Shown here piece by piece: positions 16,853 through 26,041 of a stretch of DNA of 64,000 nt. The stretch lies in contig NZ_JAOQNK010000001.1 in the NCBI RefSeq assembly GCF_025961315.1, positions 6,200,001 to 6,264,000 of the forward strand, given 5' to 3'. Below the pieces are notes generated by a model. The model had not been told where the DNA came from and did not search any database. It saw only the letters and a program-made list of their open reading frames with translations. Positions within the stretch are counted from its first letter, which is position 1. Every line of letters begins with the position of its first letter. The position numbers and the translations under genes were made by a program. This DNA is from Sphingobacterium kitahiroshimense (lineage in GTDB: Bacteria; Bacteroidota; Bacteroidia; Sphingobacteriales; Sphingobacteriaceae).

Positions 16853-19497
16853 TCATTATACACATACTCAATAAAATAGGTAAGCAGGGCCGTACCGCAG
16901 GAAAGTGTCTTATTTTACTGCCGCTACTGTATTGTTCAGAAGCATCTGGGCAAAGTCATGCCGAAGTTGCTTTGGAAAATAGTGCCGTACAGTTGGTGTG
17001 GCGTCATGCAAAAACTGGCTATAACCTTCAATCTGTCGCTTTAAAGGGAAGGGAGGGAAAGGACTATTTAACTATGGCTACGCATCAACGAACGGTGTTG
17101 TTCTCGAAAGAAAAGCCGTTGGACACAGCAGTTACAATCTATGATAAACAAGGGAAAACGATTCAGTTCCCAGACTCCCAATACCGCTACGTGACACCAG
17201 TATGGTCGCAGAGTCTATCGGCTGTCAGCTTAAATATTGCTGGCGAAGCCTGGTCTTATCAACCGACTTCCGTGAGCTCTATTTCGAAATCAGCGCTTAC
17301 TTTCCAATATGGTAGTGAAAAATTTGAAATGTCGGAAGAATGGAGTTTGGATTCCAATTATGCCCATGACATCCGTGTGCGTATGACTTTGGTTGCCAAG
17401 GAAAGCGGTTATTATTCGTTATCAACCCCATCTTTGGCTACAGCAGATCAAAAACAATTTCAATGGGCTGTGATTCCGGGATTATTTCAAGGAGCGCAAC
17501 TCAATCCTGACTTTGTAAGGGCGTATGCATATGGTCATGGTATACCTGATCGGCCGGTGGTCGTGCGGGAACGAACAGCGTCTACATTAACCTCCTTATT
17601 GACAACGCAGGCGGGAATAACCTTAGCCACTGTGGCCGAACCGGGAACGGCGAGGGATCCATGGCCGGAGAATGTCAAGACCCATGCAGACTGGAGACTC
17701 GGATTGTCTCTGATGAATCGAAACAGTGAACTGACACCCACCCTATATCATCCTGTATTGGGATCGACCGGATCTTACCTAAAGGAAGGTGAGCAGGTAA
17801 CATTTTCTTTTCGGTATACCATCCAAAAAGCAGGATGGTATGACGTCCTAGGACACGTGATAAAAGACGTGTATCAATTTGACGATTTTTTAAAGATGAA
17901 GAAAGCAAAGCGGTCTTTGACGGATCGTCTCTACGCTATGTATGATTATGTCATTGCTGACAGTACATCTAAGTGGCGAACGGAACGTTACGAGGGGGAG
18001 GTGATCGGAGCTCAGGATTATCTGGGAGGGGTCTATGGTTCCGAAAAAGACGCGATGAAAAACTCAGATTATGGAGCGATGTGGATGCTGGCCAGATTGA
18101 CTGGAGACACGAAGTTGAAGGAACAGCGACTTCCTGCGGCTTTAAACTTTAAGCTGAAACAGCAGCATAGCGAACAAGGATTTTTTTACGGGTCGGCAGC
18201 AGGCCAGTACTACCTGCATCGCAGTAAGCGATTTGCTGAAGAATGGGGCCCATACAGTGAACCTATCGGTACGACATACTATATGTTAATGGATATTGGT
18301 AATATATTACTTTTTGAACCAGATCGGACAGCTCTTAAGCAAGAGCTGCGAAAAGCAGCAGATTGGTTGTTATCAAAAATGCATCCGGATGGACACTGGG
18401 AGGTCGCCTATGACAACCAGTCAAACACTCCGATGTTCGAGGATTTAGCAGATCTCCGTCCAACATTTTACGGCCTACTGGTTGCTCATCAGTTGCTGAA
18501 AGATGAAAAATATAAAGAAGGGGCCATCAAAGGAGCAAAATGGTTTGTGGAAAATGCTGCTAAAAAAGGATGGTTTCTCGGTGTTTGTGGAGACACCCGA
18601 TTCGCCCCGGATTTTGCAACAATACAGTCCGTGCAAGCCCTGATAGATATGTATAAGCTGACAAATGATGAACAGTATCAAAATGCGGCGCTACAAGTGG
18701 CCAAGTACTATACAACAGCTATCTATACGCATCCCATGCCATCCCGTACGACTAAACAGGTAAACGGTGTGACGCGAGAGGACTGGGAAATCAGCCAAGT
18801 GGGGTTAAGTTTTGAGCATGGTGGTATCATGGGGTCTGCCAATCATCATGGCCCTATTCTGCTGTCAAGCCACGCAGGTCTATTCGTTAGGCTTTATGCG
18901 CAGACAAATGATAGCTTATTTCTGAATATGGCAAGAGCGGCGGCGTGGGGACGGGACGCATTTGTGGACGCCTCTACAGGAGTAGCATCTTACTATTGGG
19001 ATGCCATGAATAAAGGGGCAGGTCCATTTCCGCACCATGCGTGGTGGCAGCTGGGGTGGATTACAGACTATCTAATAGCTGAGGCAACACTTCGATCGAA
19101 TGGACAAATTACTTTCCCCAGTGGGTTTATCACCCCTAAAGTGGGCCCTCATCGTAGCTATGGCTTTGAAAAGGGCAGCATATTTGGAAGATCCGTGGAT
19201 TTGAAAATGAAAAAAGGACTTGTAGTTCTGGGTAACGCAAATGTAGATTATATCTTGGCTACAGATAGCGATAATAAGGAGCTCTATATCATCTTGTTGA
19301 ATAATAGTGTAACTCCACAATCCTTTCGACTTTCTGTAGCTGAAAACCAATCCCGTGAGATATTTGGGTTGATCGGAAAACAGGCGCATGTCCTCAACTC
19401 GAGGGGTGCCGAGGAAGTACGCATGGATAGTGCCGAAGATTGGGAAATCACATTGCCCGAGACTGGACTCAAAATCGTAAGGATCACCTATCATTAA
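16849..19497 (+). CDS. exported (alpha/alpha)-barrel glycosidase or lyase-like protein
   Basis: The start is set at the ATG that overlaps the previous stop (ATGA coupling); this gives 882 residues with a signal peptide ending near SGQS. The first 340 residues are beta-rich. The middle (about 360-760) is a helical-hairpin barrel with repeated aromatic/acidic segments (WMLARLTGDTKLKEQ, ADWLLSKMHPDGHWEVAYDN, FHHAWWQ-like PHHAWWQLGWITDY). A small beta domain closes the protein. This architecture is found in six-hairpin glycosidases and several polysaccharide lyases. I do not recognise a CAZy family, so catalytic function is inferred from fold and operon context. Confidence 0.72.
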   Translation: MIIIHILNKIGKQGRTAGKCLILLPLLYCSEASGQSHAEVALENSAVQLVWRHAKTGYNLQSVALKGREGKDYLTMATHQRTVLFSKEKPLDTAVTIYDKQGKTIQFPDSQYRYVTPVWSQSLSAVSLNIAGEAWSYQPTSVSSISKSALTFQYGSEKFEMSEEWSLDSNYAHDIRVRMTLVAKESGYYSLSTPSLATADQKQFQWAVIPGLFQGAQLNPDFVRAYAYGHGIPDRPVVVRERTASTLTSLLTTQAGITLATVAEPGTARDPWPENVKTHADWRLGLSLMNRNSELTPTLYHPVLGSTGSYLKEGEQVTFSFRYTIQKAGWYDVLGHVIKDVYQFDDFLKMKKAKRSLTDRLYAMYDYVIADSTSKWRTERYEGEVIGAQDYLGGVYGSEKDAMKNSDYGAMWMLARLTGDTKLKEQRLPAALNFKLKQQHSEQGFFYGSAAGQYYLHRSKRFAEEWGPYSEPIGTTYYMLMDIGNILLFEPDRTALKQELRKAADWLLSKMHPDGHWEVAYDNQSNTPMFEDLADLRPTFYGLLVAHQLLKDEKYKEGAIKGAKWFVENAAKKGWFLGVCGDTRFAPDFATIQSVQALIDMYKLTNDEQYQNAALQVAKYYTTAIYTHPMPSRTTKQVNGVTREDWEISQVGLSFEHGGIMGSANHHGPILLSSHAGLFVRLYAQTNDSLFLNMARAAAWGRDAFVDASTGVASYYWDAMNKGAGPFPHHAWWQLGWITDYLIAEATLRSNGQITFPSGFITPKVGPHRSYGFEKGSIFGRSVDLKMKKGLVVLGNANVDYILATDSDNKELYIILLNNSVTPQSFRLSVAENQSREIFGLIGKQAHVLNSRGAEEVRMDSAEDWEITLPETGLKIVRITYH

Positions 19498-19518
19498 TCT
19501 TTAAAAACAACTAACAAC

Positions 19519-20952
19519 ATGAACAGACGTATAAATTATTTAAAAAGTTATTGGGTACTACTGATATGCCTAGGGGCCGTATCTACAGTATTGGGGTGCA
19601 ACCGCTTCGGACAGGATCTGCCCATTGCGGAAGAGCTAACGGCAAACAATCTTGCACGCATGGCATCGACGGTCGGCCAATTGGATTCATCAATGGTGAA
19701 GAGTTTGGCTTATCAAGTCATCGTCAATAATGATACCTTGGATGTATGGCAGGAAACCTGCTATGATCTTGCCCAAAACGGTGGACAGACAGACGTCCAT
19801 ACGGCGTTATTCAACTATACCCCTGGTGCTCAGGTTAAGATTATTTGCAATACGACCTTCTCCAACTTTACGCTGTCGCCTAAGCGATTGGATATACCGG
19901 TAGTGAAAAATGGGAACGAACTGACATTTACCGTTCCAGAATATTATAATTATGCCTTAGCAATCCCCGGAAGAGCTCCTCTATTCCTATTTGGTGCTCC
20001 TGACTACAGCGCTTACAAGCCTGGAGCTGTTGTGTTTGCAAAAGGGGTGCACGAAGGCGTAAATGGGGTCTTCAAACTTGCATCGAATACAACTTATTAT
20101 CTAGAAGAAGGGGCTATATTAAAAGGAAAAGTGCTGATTGAAAATGTCTCCAATGTCAAACTAATCGGTCGGGGATATATCGATGACCGCACTGCTCCTG
20201 TAGCGGGTAATTTCGTCAAAGTCTATCGCAGCCAAAATATTGAACTTCGCGGATTTGGCGTTCGACATGCTGCTTTAGGCTGGCAAGTGGATATGGTCAA
20301 CTCTTCAGATGTAGAGGTATCACATCTTAATCTATTAAGTTTTGGACAGAATAATGATGGTTTAGATCTAGGTTCGGGCTGTCAGGATGTACATTTTTCC
20401 CACTGCTTTATCGGATCGGGAGATGATGGTTTTGGTTGGCATGCGACAAATGCTGCTGCAGATGGGGAAACACCCCTATTAAATTGCAGTGCGCACGATT
20501 GTATGATCTGGAAAAATCAAGTGGGGGTAGGTATTCGTATTGGGTCGTCTTTAGAAACCAGCAGTGTCGAACAGCTTACTTTTAAAGACATAGATATTGC
20601 CCAAATGACCTGGGGTGGTCATTCTGTAGCCATACCGCACTCGGATTGGGCCGATGTAAAGAATATTACGTTTGAAGGTATTCGAGATGAAACAGCAGGC
20701 AATACGCGGTTTGTCCTTATGTATATCAAGCAAAATGCAAATTCAAACCCTGTATACAGACCTGGAACTATTTCCGATATCCGATTTATTGACTGTACGA
20801 GTAGTGCTACCGCAGCAATATTTGAGGGTTATGATGCCGCGCATATGATCAAAAATGTCAGTTTCAAAAACGTAAAGGTTGGGGGAAGAGACATGCTTCA
20901 GTCAGATATTGTAGCAAATGCCTTTACATCCAATATCACAGTGGTGGATTAG
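19519..20952 (+). CDS. right-handed beta-helix glycosidase, GH28/GH49-like lipoprotein
   Basis: 477 residues with a lipobox (TVLGC, Cys 27). An N-terminal beta-sandwich (about 50-165) is followed by a pectinase-type parallel beta helix. The motif NNDGLDLGSG (about 279) and GSGDDGFGWH (about 300) align with the NTDG and DD catalytic motifs of clan GH-N. The usual GHG motif is replaced by a VGVGIRIGSS-like strand and no RIK motif is visible, so substrate and even activity differ from standard polygalacturonases. The N-terminal sandwich is more like GH49 dextranases. Within the SusCD operon. Confidence 0.72.
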   Translation: MNRRINYLKSYWVLLICLGAVSTVLGCNRFGQDLPIAEELTANNLARMASTVGQLDSSMVKSLAYQVIVNNDTLDVWQETCYDLAQNGGQTDVHTALFNYTPGAQVKIICNTTFSNFTLSPKRLDIPVVKNGNELTFTVPEYYNYALAIPGRAPLFLFGAPDYSAYKPGAVVFAKGVHEGVNGVFKLASNTTYYLEEGAILKGKVLIENVSNVKLIGRGYIDDRTAPVAGNFVKVYRSQNIELRGFGVRHAALGWQVDMVNSSDVEVSHLNLLSFGQNNDGLDLGSGCQDVHFSHCFIGSGDDGFGWHATNAAADGETPLLNCSAHDCMIWKNQVGVGIRIGSSLETSSVEQLTFKDIDIAQMTWGGHSVAIPHSDWADVKNITFEGIRDETAGNTRFVLMYIKQNANSNPVYRPGTISDIRFIDCTSSATAAIFEGYDAAHMIKNVSFKNVKVGGRDMLQSDIVANAFTSNITVVD

Positions 20953-21034
20953 GAATCGAAATGGATGATATAATTTATAAATAATCAAAACAAACCGATC
21001 CGTCAGATAGCGGATTACAAAGTAACTTATACAG

Positions 21035-21706
21035 ATGAAAACAACTCAGATAATATGGATATGCTTACTGCTCGGTATGACTATACCTCATCTTTATGCC
21101 CAGTCGACATTGACACAACAGGAGAAATGGGAACAAAAAATACAACGATATGAACAGTTGGACGCCCAATATCCACCTCCACCTGATGTGATTCTGTTTG
21201 TTGGCAGTTCGACCATTGAGAATTGGAAGACTCTAAAGGATGATTTTTCGGACAAAGCGATCCTTAATAGGGGTGTGTCCGGAACCAAGACAATAGATCT
21301 TTACAATTATAGGGATCGATTGATAACCCCCTATGATCCGAAGCAAATTTTCATTTACGAAGGTGATAATGACATCGGACTACGCTGGTCGACCGAACGC
21401 ATTGTTGCGCAGTTCGCCCTCCTGTTTAATGCAATAAGGAAAGAGAAACCAAATGCGGAAATAATCTTTATCTCCATAAAGCCATCACCTCGTCGATTAA
21501 AAGATAAAAACCAAGTGGAAGAGGTAAATGCGGAGATACAACGATTTATAGCAAAACAAGAGCGGGCCAAATATGCGGATGTATATACCGAGATGTTGGA
21601 AGCTAATGGCGATTTGATTCCAGCATATTATCGTGAAGATGGACTTCATCTTACTGCGGAGGGATACGACGTATGGAAAAAAGTTATATCCAAGTTTATA
21701 CAGTGA
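21035..21706 (+). CDS. exported SGNH/GDSL-family hydrolase (likely carbohydrate esterase)
   Basis: 223 residues with a signal peptide (about 1-22). Block I is FVGSSTIENW with the nucleophile Ser at about 59. A GDNDIG block near 115 supplies the Asn, and DGLHLTAEGY near the C-terminus supplies the catalytic Asp and His. The family removes acetyl or other acyl groups. In this operon it probably deacetylates the glycan before or during depolymerisation. Confidence 0.85.
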   Translation: MKTTQIIWICLLLGMTIPHLYAQSTLTQQEKWEQKIQRYEQLDAQYPPPPDVILFVGSSTIENWKTLKDDFSDKAILNRGVSGTKTIDLYNYRDRLITPYDPKQIFIYEGDNDIGLRWSTERIVAQFALLFNAIRKEKPNAEIIFISIKPSPRRLKDKNQVEEVNAEIQRFIAKQERAKYADVYTEMLEANGDLIPAYYREDGLHLTAEGYDVWKKVISKFIQ

Positions 21707-21779
21707 AATTGAAGAATATGCCCCAGGCTTTAGGGACATTAGAAAGTGAGTAGAGCGTTGATTAAAATAGAAAAAATAT

Positions 21780-24062
21780 ATGATTTACAGTAAGGGGGGA
21801 ACCTCCAGAGTATTAAAAAAGGAAATCATCACGGCGGATCTGACGATCGTAGGAGGAGGGATGTCCGGGGTTTGTGCAGCTATTACTGCGGCTAGACAAG
21901 GACTAAACGTCGTATTGGTACAGGATCGCTCTGTACTGGGAGGCAATGCCTCCAGTGAGGTAAGATTGTGGATATTGGGAGCGACTTCCCATATGGGTAA
22001 TAATAATAGATGGAGTCGGGAAGGAGGGGTTATTGATGAAATATTGGTCGAAAACGTATATCGCAATCCGGAGGGTAACGCAGTTATATTAGATATGATC
22101 CTATTGGATAAGGTAAAACAGGAATCAAATATAAGGTTGTTGCTCAATACCAGTGTTCACGAAGTGCAGAAAGACGGAAATGAAATCATCAAGTCTGTCC
22201 ATGCTTTTTGTAGTCAGAACTCCACGCAATATGAATTGGTATCTCCTTTATTCTGCGATGCTTCTGGAGATGGAATTGTAGGCTTTCTTTCTGGCGCTGC
22301 ATTCCGCATGGGAGCAGAAAGTCGGGAAGAATTTGATGAACCTATGGCGCCAGATACATCCTACGGGGAGCTATTGGGACATACCTTGTATTTTTATACA
22401 AAAGATGTAGAAAAACCAGTGTCCTATACTCCACCTGCCTTTGCGATGGACGTGACCAAGGAAATTCCACGATTCAAAAACTTCAATGCCAAAGAACATG
22501 GATGTAAATTGTGGTGGGTGGAATATGGAGGACGACTGGATACGGTACATGATACCGAAGAGATCAAATGGGAGCTTTGGAAAGTCATTTATGGCGTGTG
22601 GGATTATATTAAGAATTCTGGACAATTTCCTGAAGCCGATACGCTGACATTGGAGTGGGTAGGAATGGTACCCGGTAAAAGAGAGAGCCGTCGATTTGAA
22701 GGGGATTACATATTGACACAGAAAGATGTGGTGGAGCAACGGCAGTATCCAGATGCGGTGGCATATGGCGGCTGGTCTATTGACCTCCATCCTGCAGATG
22801 GTGTATTTAGCGACCGTCAACCATGTAACCAATGGCATAGTAAAGGTATTTTTCATATCCCTTATCGTTGCCTATACAGCCATAATATTCAAAATCTCTT
22901 CTTGGCTGGTCGTATTATCAGTGTTTCCCATGTTGCATTTGGTGCTACCAGAGTGATGGCAACATGTGCATATGTAGCGCAAGCTGTGGCTGTGGCAGCG
23001 CAATTGTGTATCCGGCACCAACTTATGCCACGACAGATTGGTCAGGACCATTATATGGTTGAGTTGCAAAAAGAACTACAGAAATCGGGTCAGTATATTC
23101 CCGGAAGTAAATTGTCCGACGATGATGACCTTGTACAGCAGGCGGAACTAACCGTTTCGAGTACGTTGGCTTTTAAGGGATTTTCGAGCGAAAATTTAGT
23201 GTGGAAAGACCTTGAAATTTCTGCTGCACAACTACTTCCTGTGGTGGTTGGTGCATTGCCGATCTTTCTTTTGGAAGTAGAAGCTATTAAGCAGACAACA
23301 TTAAATGTCGAGGTGAGGGCGAGTGAACGGAGGGGCGGATTTACTCCAGACAGAACGCTTGCAAAGAAGCACATAGCGCTTAAAGAAGGATTTCATACGC
23401 TATCTTTAGATTTCGGATTAGAAGTCGATCAAGATCAGTATATCTTTCTTACATTTCTACAGAATACGGATATACGTCTGGCTTATTCCAATCAGCGAAT
23501 CTCGGGATTACTATCTGTATTCAATGGCGTCAATAAGGCTGTCTCCAATAATGGAAAACAGGAGGCTCTACCGGAATCTGGAGTGGATTCTTTTGAGTTC
23601 TGGACTCCACAGCGTCGACCGGAAGGACACAATCTAGCGCTTGGATTATCTTCTGTCCTCTCTGTCTTTGACATCCAAAATGTTCGAAACGGCATTGATA
23701 GACCAACTATTCAGCCCAACGCTTGGGTCGCTGCAGTCGACGACAACAGTCCAATGATCTCCATCAAATGGTCTCGGAAACAGACCATCCGACGAATTCA
23801 AATTAATTTTGATACCGATTGGGATCATGCGATGGAATCGGTATTGATGACTCATCCGGAGACGGCTATGCCATTCTGTGTTCGGAATTACAGAATTGAA
23901 GATGGGCAGGGCAAGGTTATATATACAGGAAGAGAAAATTTCCGAACCAGAAATGTGATCGAACTTCAAGAACCTTGCGTGACAGATAAGATGACTATTC
24001 ATCTTGAACATCCGTCATCAGATGTCCCAGCGGCAGTTTTTGCAGTCAGGTGTTATGAATAG
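21780..24062 (+). CDS. FAD-dependent oxidoreductase (FAD_oxidored family) of the glycan locus
   Basis: 760 residues without a signal peptide, so probably cytoplasmic. The dinucleotide-binding motif IVGGGMSGVCAA lies at residues 23-34, followed by an FAD-contact segment LGGNASSEVRLW. A second FAD motif NLFLAGRIISVSH lies near residue 375. The C-terminal 230 residues are beta-rich and discoidin-like (about 640-755). Related proteins are frequent in polysaccharide utilisation loci but their reactions are mostly unassigned. Oxidation of a sugar hydroxyl as a step of glycoside cleavage is one possibility. Alternative: dehydrogenation of a sugar acid. Confidence 0.8.
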   Translation: MIYSKGGTSRVLKKEIITADLTIVGGGMSGVCAAITAARQGLNVVLVQDRSVLGGNASSEVRLWILGATSHMGNNNRWSREGGVIDEILVENVYRNPEGNAVILDMILLDKVKQESNIRLLLNTSVHEVQKDGNEIIKSVHAFCSQNSTQYELVSPLFCDASGDGIVGFLSGAAFRMGAESREEFDEPMAPDTSYGELLGHTLYFYTKDVEKPVSYTPPAFAMDVTKEIPRFKNFNAKEHGCKLWWVEYGGRLDTVHDTEEIKWELWKVIYGVWDYIKNSGQFPEADTLTLEWVGMVPGKRESRRFEGDYILTQKDVVEQRQYPDAVAYGGWSIDLHPADGVFSDRQPCNQWHSKGIFHIPYRCLYSHNIQNLFLAGRIISVSHVAFGATRVMATCAYVAQAVAVAAQLCIRHQLMPRQIGQDHYMVELQKELQKSGQYIPGSKLSDDDDLVQQAELTVSSTLAFKGFSSENLVWKDLEISAAQLLPVVVGALPIFLLEVEAIKQTTLNVEVRASERRGGFTPDRTLAKKHIALKEGFHTLSLDFGLEVDQDQYIFLTFLQNTDIRLAYSNQRISGLLSVFNGVNKAVSNNGKQEALPESGVDSFEFWTPQRRPEGHNLALGLSSVLSVFDIQNVRNGIDRPTIQPNAWVAAVDDNSPMISIKWSRKQTIRRIQINFDTDWDHAMESVLMTHPETAMPFCVRNYRIEDGQGKVIYTGRENFRTRNVIELQEPCVTDKMTIHLEHPSSDVPAAVFAVRCYE

Positions 24063-24105
24063 ATAAGAAGACAATTATTTTCGTTAATTTAATGTTTGAT
24101 ACAAG

Positions 24106-25785
24106 ATGATAGATACAGTAGTCATAATAGTTTTTTCGGTCTTCATTATGCTCGTCGGAATTAGTTTTTCACGAACAGGAAGAAATTTAAAATCTTTTTT
24201 TGCAGGTGGAGAAGCTGTTCCTTGGTTTATTGGCGGGATGTCACTGTTCATGAGTTTCTTCTCAGCTGGTACATTCGTAGCTTGGGGATCCATCGCCTAT
24301 AGTCACGGTTGGGTAGCCATTACGATCCAATGGACAATGTGTATAGGGGGGCTCATTACAGGACTATATTTGGCTCCTAAATGGAAGGCCACAGGCAACC
24401 TTACTGCTGCCGAATTTATTAAGGAGCGCTTGGGTAACGCTGTTCAGAAGTGTTATATCTATGTATTTATGCTGGTATCGGTTTTTATCAAAGGATCGGT
24501 ACTCTATTCAGTGGCCAAACTTGTTTCGGAGTCGTTGGGATATCCTTTGATCCCAGTAACCATCGTATTGGGAATTTTGATGATCGCCTACACGGCTATT
24601 GGGGGGCTGTGGGCAGTGATGGTGACAGATATACTGCAGTTTGTCGTATTGACGGCAGCGATATTGATTGTAATTCCTTTGGTGTTCCAGGAGGTTGGTG
24701 GCGTACAGTCATTTTTGGATCAAGTGCCCGAAGACTTTTTTAATGTGGTGAGTGGTGAATATACCTGGGGATTTATATTGGCATTTGCGTTGTATCATAT
24801 TTTTTATATCGGCGGAAACTGGACATTCGTGCAGCGGTATACCAGTGTGGATACACCTCGGTCCGCATCGAAGGTCGCTTATTTATTTGCCGCATTGTAC
24901 ATTGTCAGTCCCATGTTATGGATGATTCCGCCCATGGTCTATAAAGTCATTAATCCAAATCTTATAGGTCTAGCTACGGAGGGTGCTTATATAATGGTTT
25001 GTAAGCAGGTTCTTCCCGCTGGATTATTAGGATTGATGCTGACAGGAATGTACTTTTCTACATCGGCTTCAGCAAATACGGCATTGAATGTTGTATCTGC
25101 TGTATTTACCAATGATATTTATAAAGGATCGGTAAATCCGCAGGCATCAGAAAAGAAACTGATGTTTATAGCTCGGGCATCTTCTTGGTTTTTTGGACTT
25201 TTTATGATTATTGTTGCGCTTATAGTGCCACTAATTGGGGGGATAGTCGAGTTTACCCTGAGCATAGGAGCGATTACAGGTGGACCGTTGCTAGCACCAC
25301 CCATATGGGCACTGTTTTCAAAGCGGCTAACAGGAAAAGCGACCATATACATCACTGGAATAAGCCTATCTGTAAATTTGCTATTTAAAATTGTCTTTCC
25401 GTTGTTGATGGATTATAAACTCAGTAGGGCCAATGAGATGTTACTCGGTGTTGCGCTTCCATTTCTCTTGTTGATTTGCGTTGAAATATTTGCGAAATCG
25501 AGAGGGTTAATAAGTCCAGAGTATATCAATCTTCAAAAGGTGAAAGCAAAGCGAAAGGAAGCTGTAAAACAAATAGATGAAGAAGAGGAGATTGCATTAC
25601 AGAATCAGAATATATTCGGGTTGAAGATGATCGCATTTTCACTTAGCTTTATAGCAGTTCTTCTGTACGTATTGTGTTTTTTCTTTGCAGATCGTTCGCC
25701 ATTGGTAGGAGGAATTGCGACGGTGATATTGATAACCGCACTCATCCCGTGGAGAGCGGCTAAAAAAGTATCACCTATTAAGTAA
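24106..25785 (+). CDS. sodium/solute symporter family (SSS) transporter
   Basis: 559 residues with about 13-14 hydrophobic segments. The N-terminal pattern GRNLKSFFAGGEAVPWFIGGMSLFMS-like and the segment LGILMIAYTAIGGLWAVMVTDILQ (seen in pieces) are typical of the SSS family, which brings sugars, sugar acids or similar solutes through the inner membrane with Na+. It lies 44 bp after the FAD oxidoreductase gene on the same strand and is probably the inner-membrane importer of the released product. Confidence 0.92.
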   Translation: MIDTVVIIVFSVFIMLVGISFSRTGRNLKSFFAGGEAVPWFIGGMSLFMSFFSAGTFVAWGSIAYSHGWVAITIQWTMCIGGLITGLYLAPKWKATGNLTAAEFIKERLGNAVQKCYIYVFMLVSVFIKGSVLYSVAKLVSESLGYPLIPVTIVLGILMIAYTAIGGLWAVMVTDILQFVVLTAAILIVIPLVFQEVGGVQSFLDQVPEDFFNVVSGEYTWGFILAFALYHIFYIGGNWTFVQRYTSVDTPRSASKVAYLFAALYIVSPMLWMIPPMVYKVINPNLIGLATEGAYIMVCKQVLPAGLLGLMLTGMYFSTSASANTALNVVSAVFTNDIYKGSVNPQASEKKLMFIARASSWFFGLFMIIVALIVPLIGGIVEFTLSIGAITGGPLLAPPIWALFSKRLTGKATIYITGISLSVNLLFKIVFPLLMDYKLSRANEMLLGVALPFLLLICVEIFAKSRGLISPEYINLQKVKAKRKEAVKQIDEEEEIALQNQNIFGLKMIAFSLSFIAVLLYVLCFFFADRSPLVGGIATVILITALIPWRAAKKVSPIK

Positions 25786-25891
25786 ATATCATTGGATAGG
25801 ATAGCTAAATTATTGATCATAAATAGCTTATTCATGTCCTGTGCGCTATTTGCATAGGTCTTTGAGATGCCATTTTAAAAAACCTTAAATT

Positions 25892-26041
25892 ATGAAAGAA
25901 ATACACAGATGGAGGGCAGAACTGAATTTTACGATCCTTTCTGCAGATGCTTATCGATCTGCAGAAAGGATCGTGAAGATAAAGTGTAAGAAACCCAATT
26001 CCATAGGAAATTTAATTTACCCTAACTTTATAGTACAATGA
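25892..26041 (+). CDS. possible 49-codon leader ORF coupled to the Dcu transporter
   Basis: Starts with ATG after an A-rich sequence and ends in a TGA that overlaps the transporter start (ATGA), a layout typical of translational coupling. The peptide begins MKEIHRWRAELNFTIL and has no recognised family. A long perfect hairpin (25931-25974) lies within it. It could be a regulatory leader, a real small protein, or chance. Confidence 0.35.
   Translation: MKEIHRWRAELNFTILSADAYRSAERIVKIKCKKPNSIGNLIYPNFIVQ
25931..25974. promoter_or_regulatory. 18-bp perfect hairpin upstream of the Dcu-type transporter
   Basis: The arms ACGATCCTTTCTGCAGAT (25931-25948) and ATCTGCAGAAAGGATCGT (25957-25974) are perfect complements separated by 8 nt. 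No T tract follows on either strand, so a simple rho-independent terminator is unlikely. It sits 63 bp before the transporter start and could be an operator, attenuator or processing signal that separates the Dcu gene from the Sus operon. Confidence 0.8.

Noticed and set aside
25931..25974. Rho-independent terminator after the symporter gene
   Set aside because: The hairpin is strong, but no T tract follows on either strand and it lies near the next gene's start.
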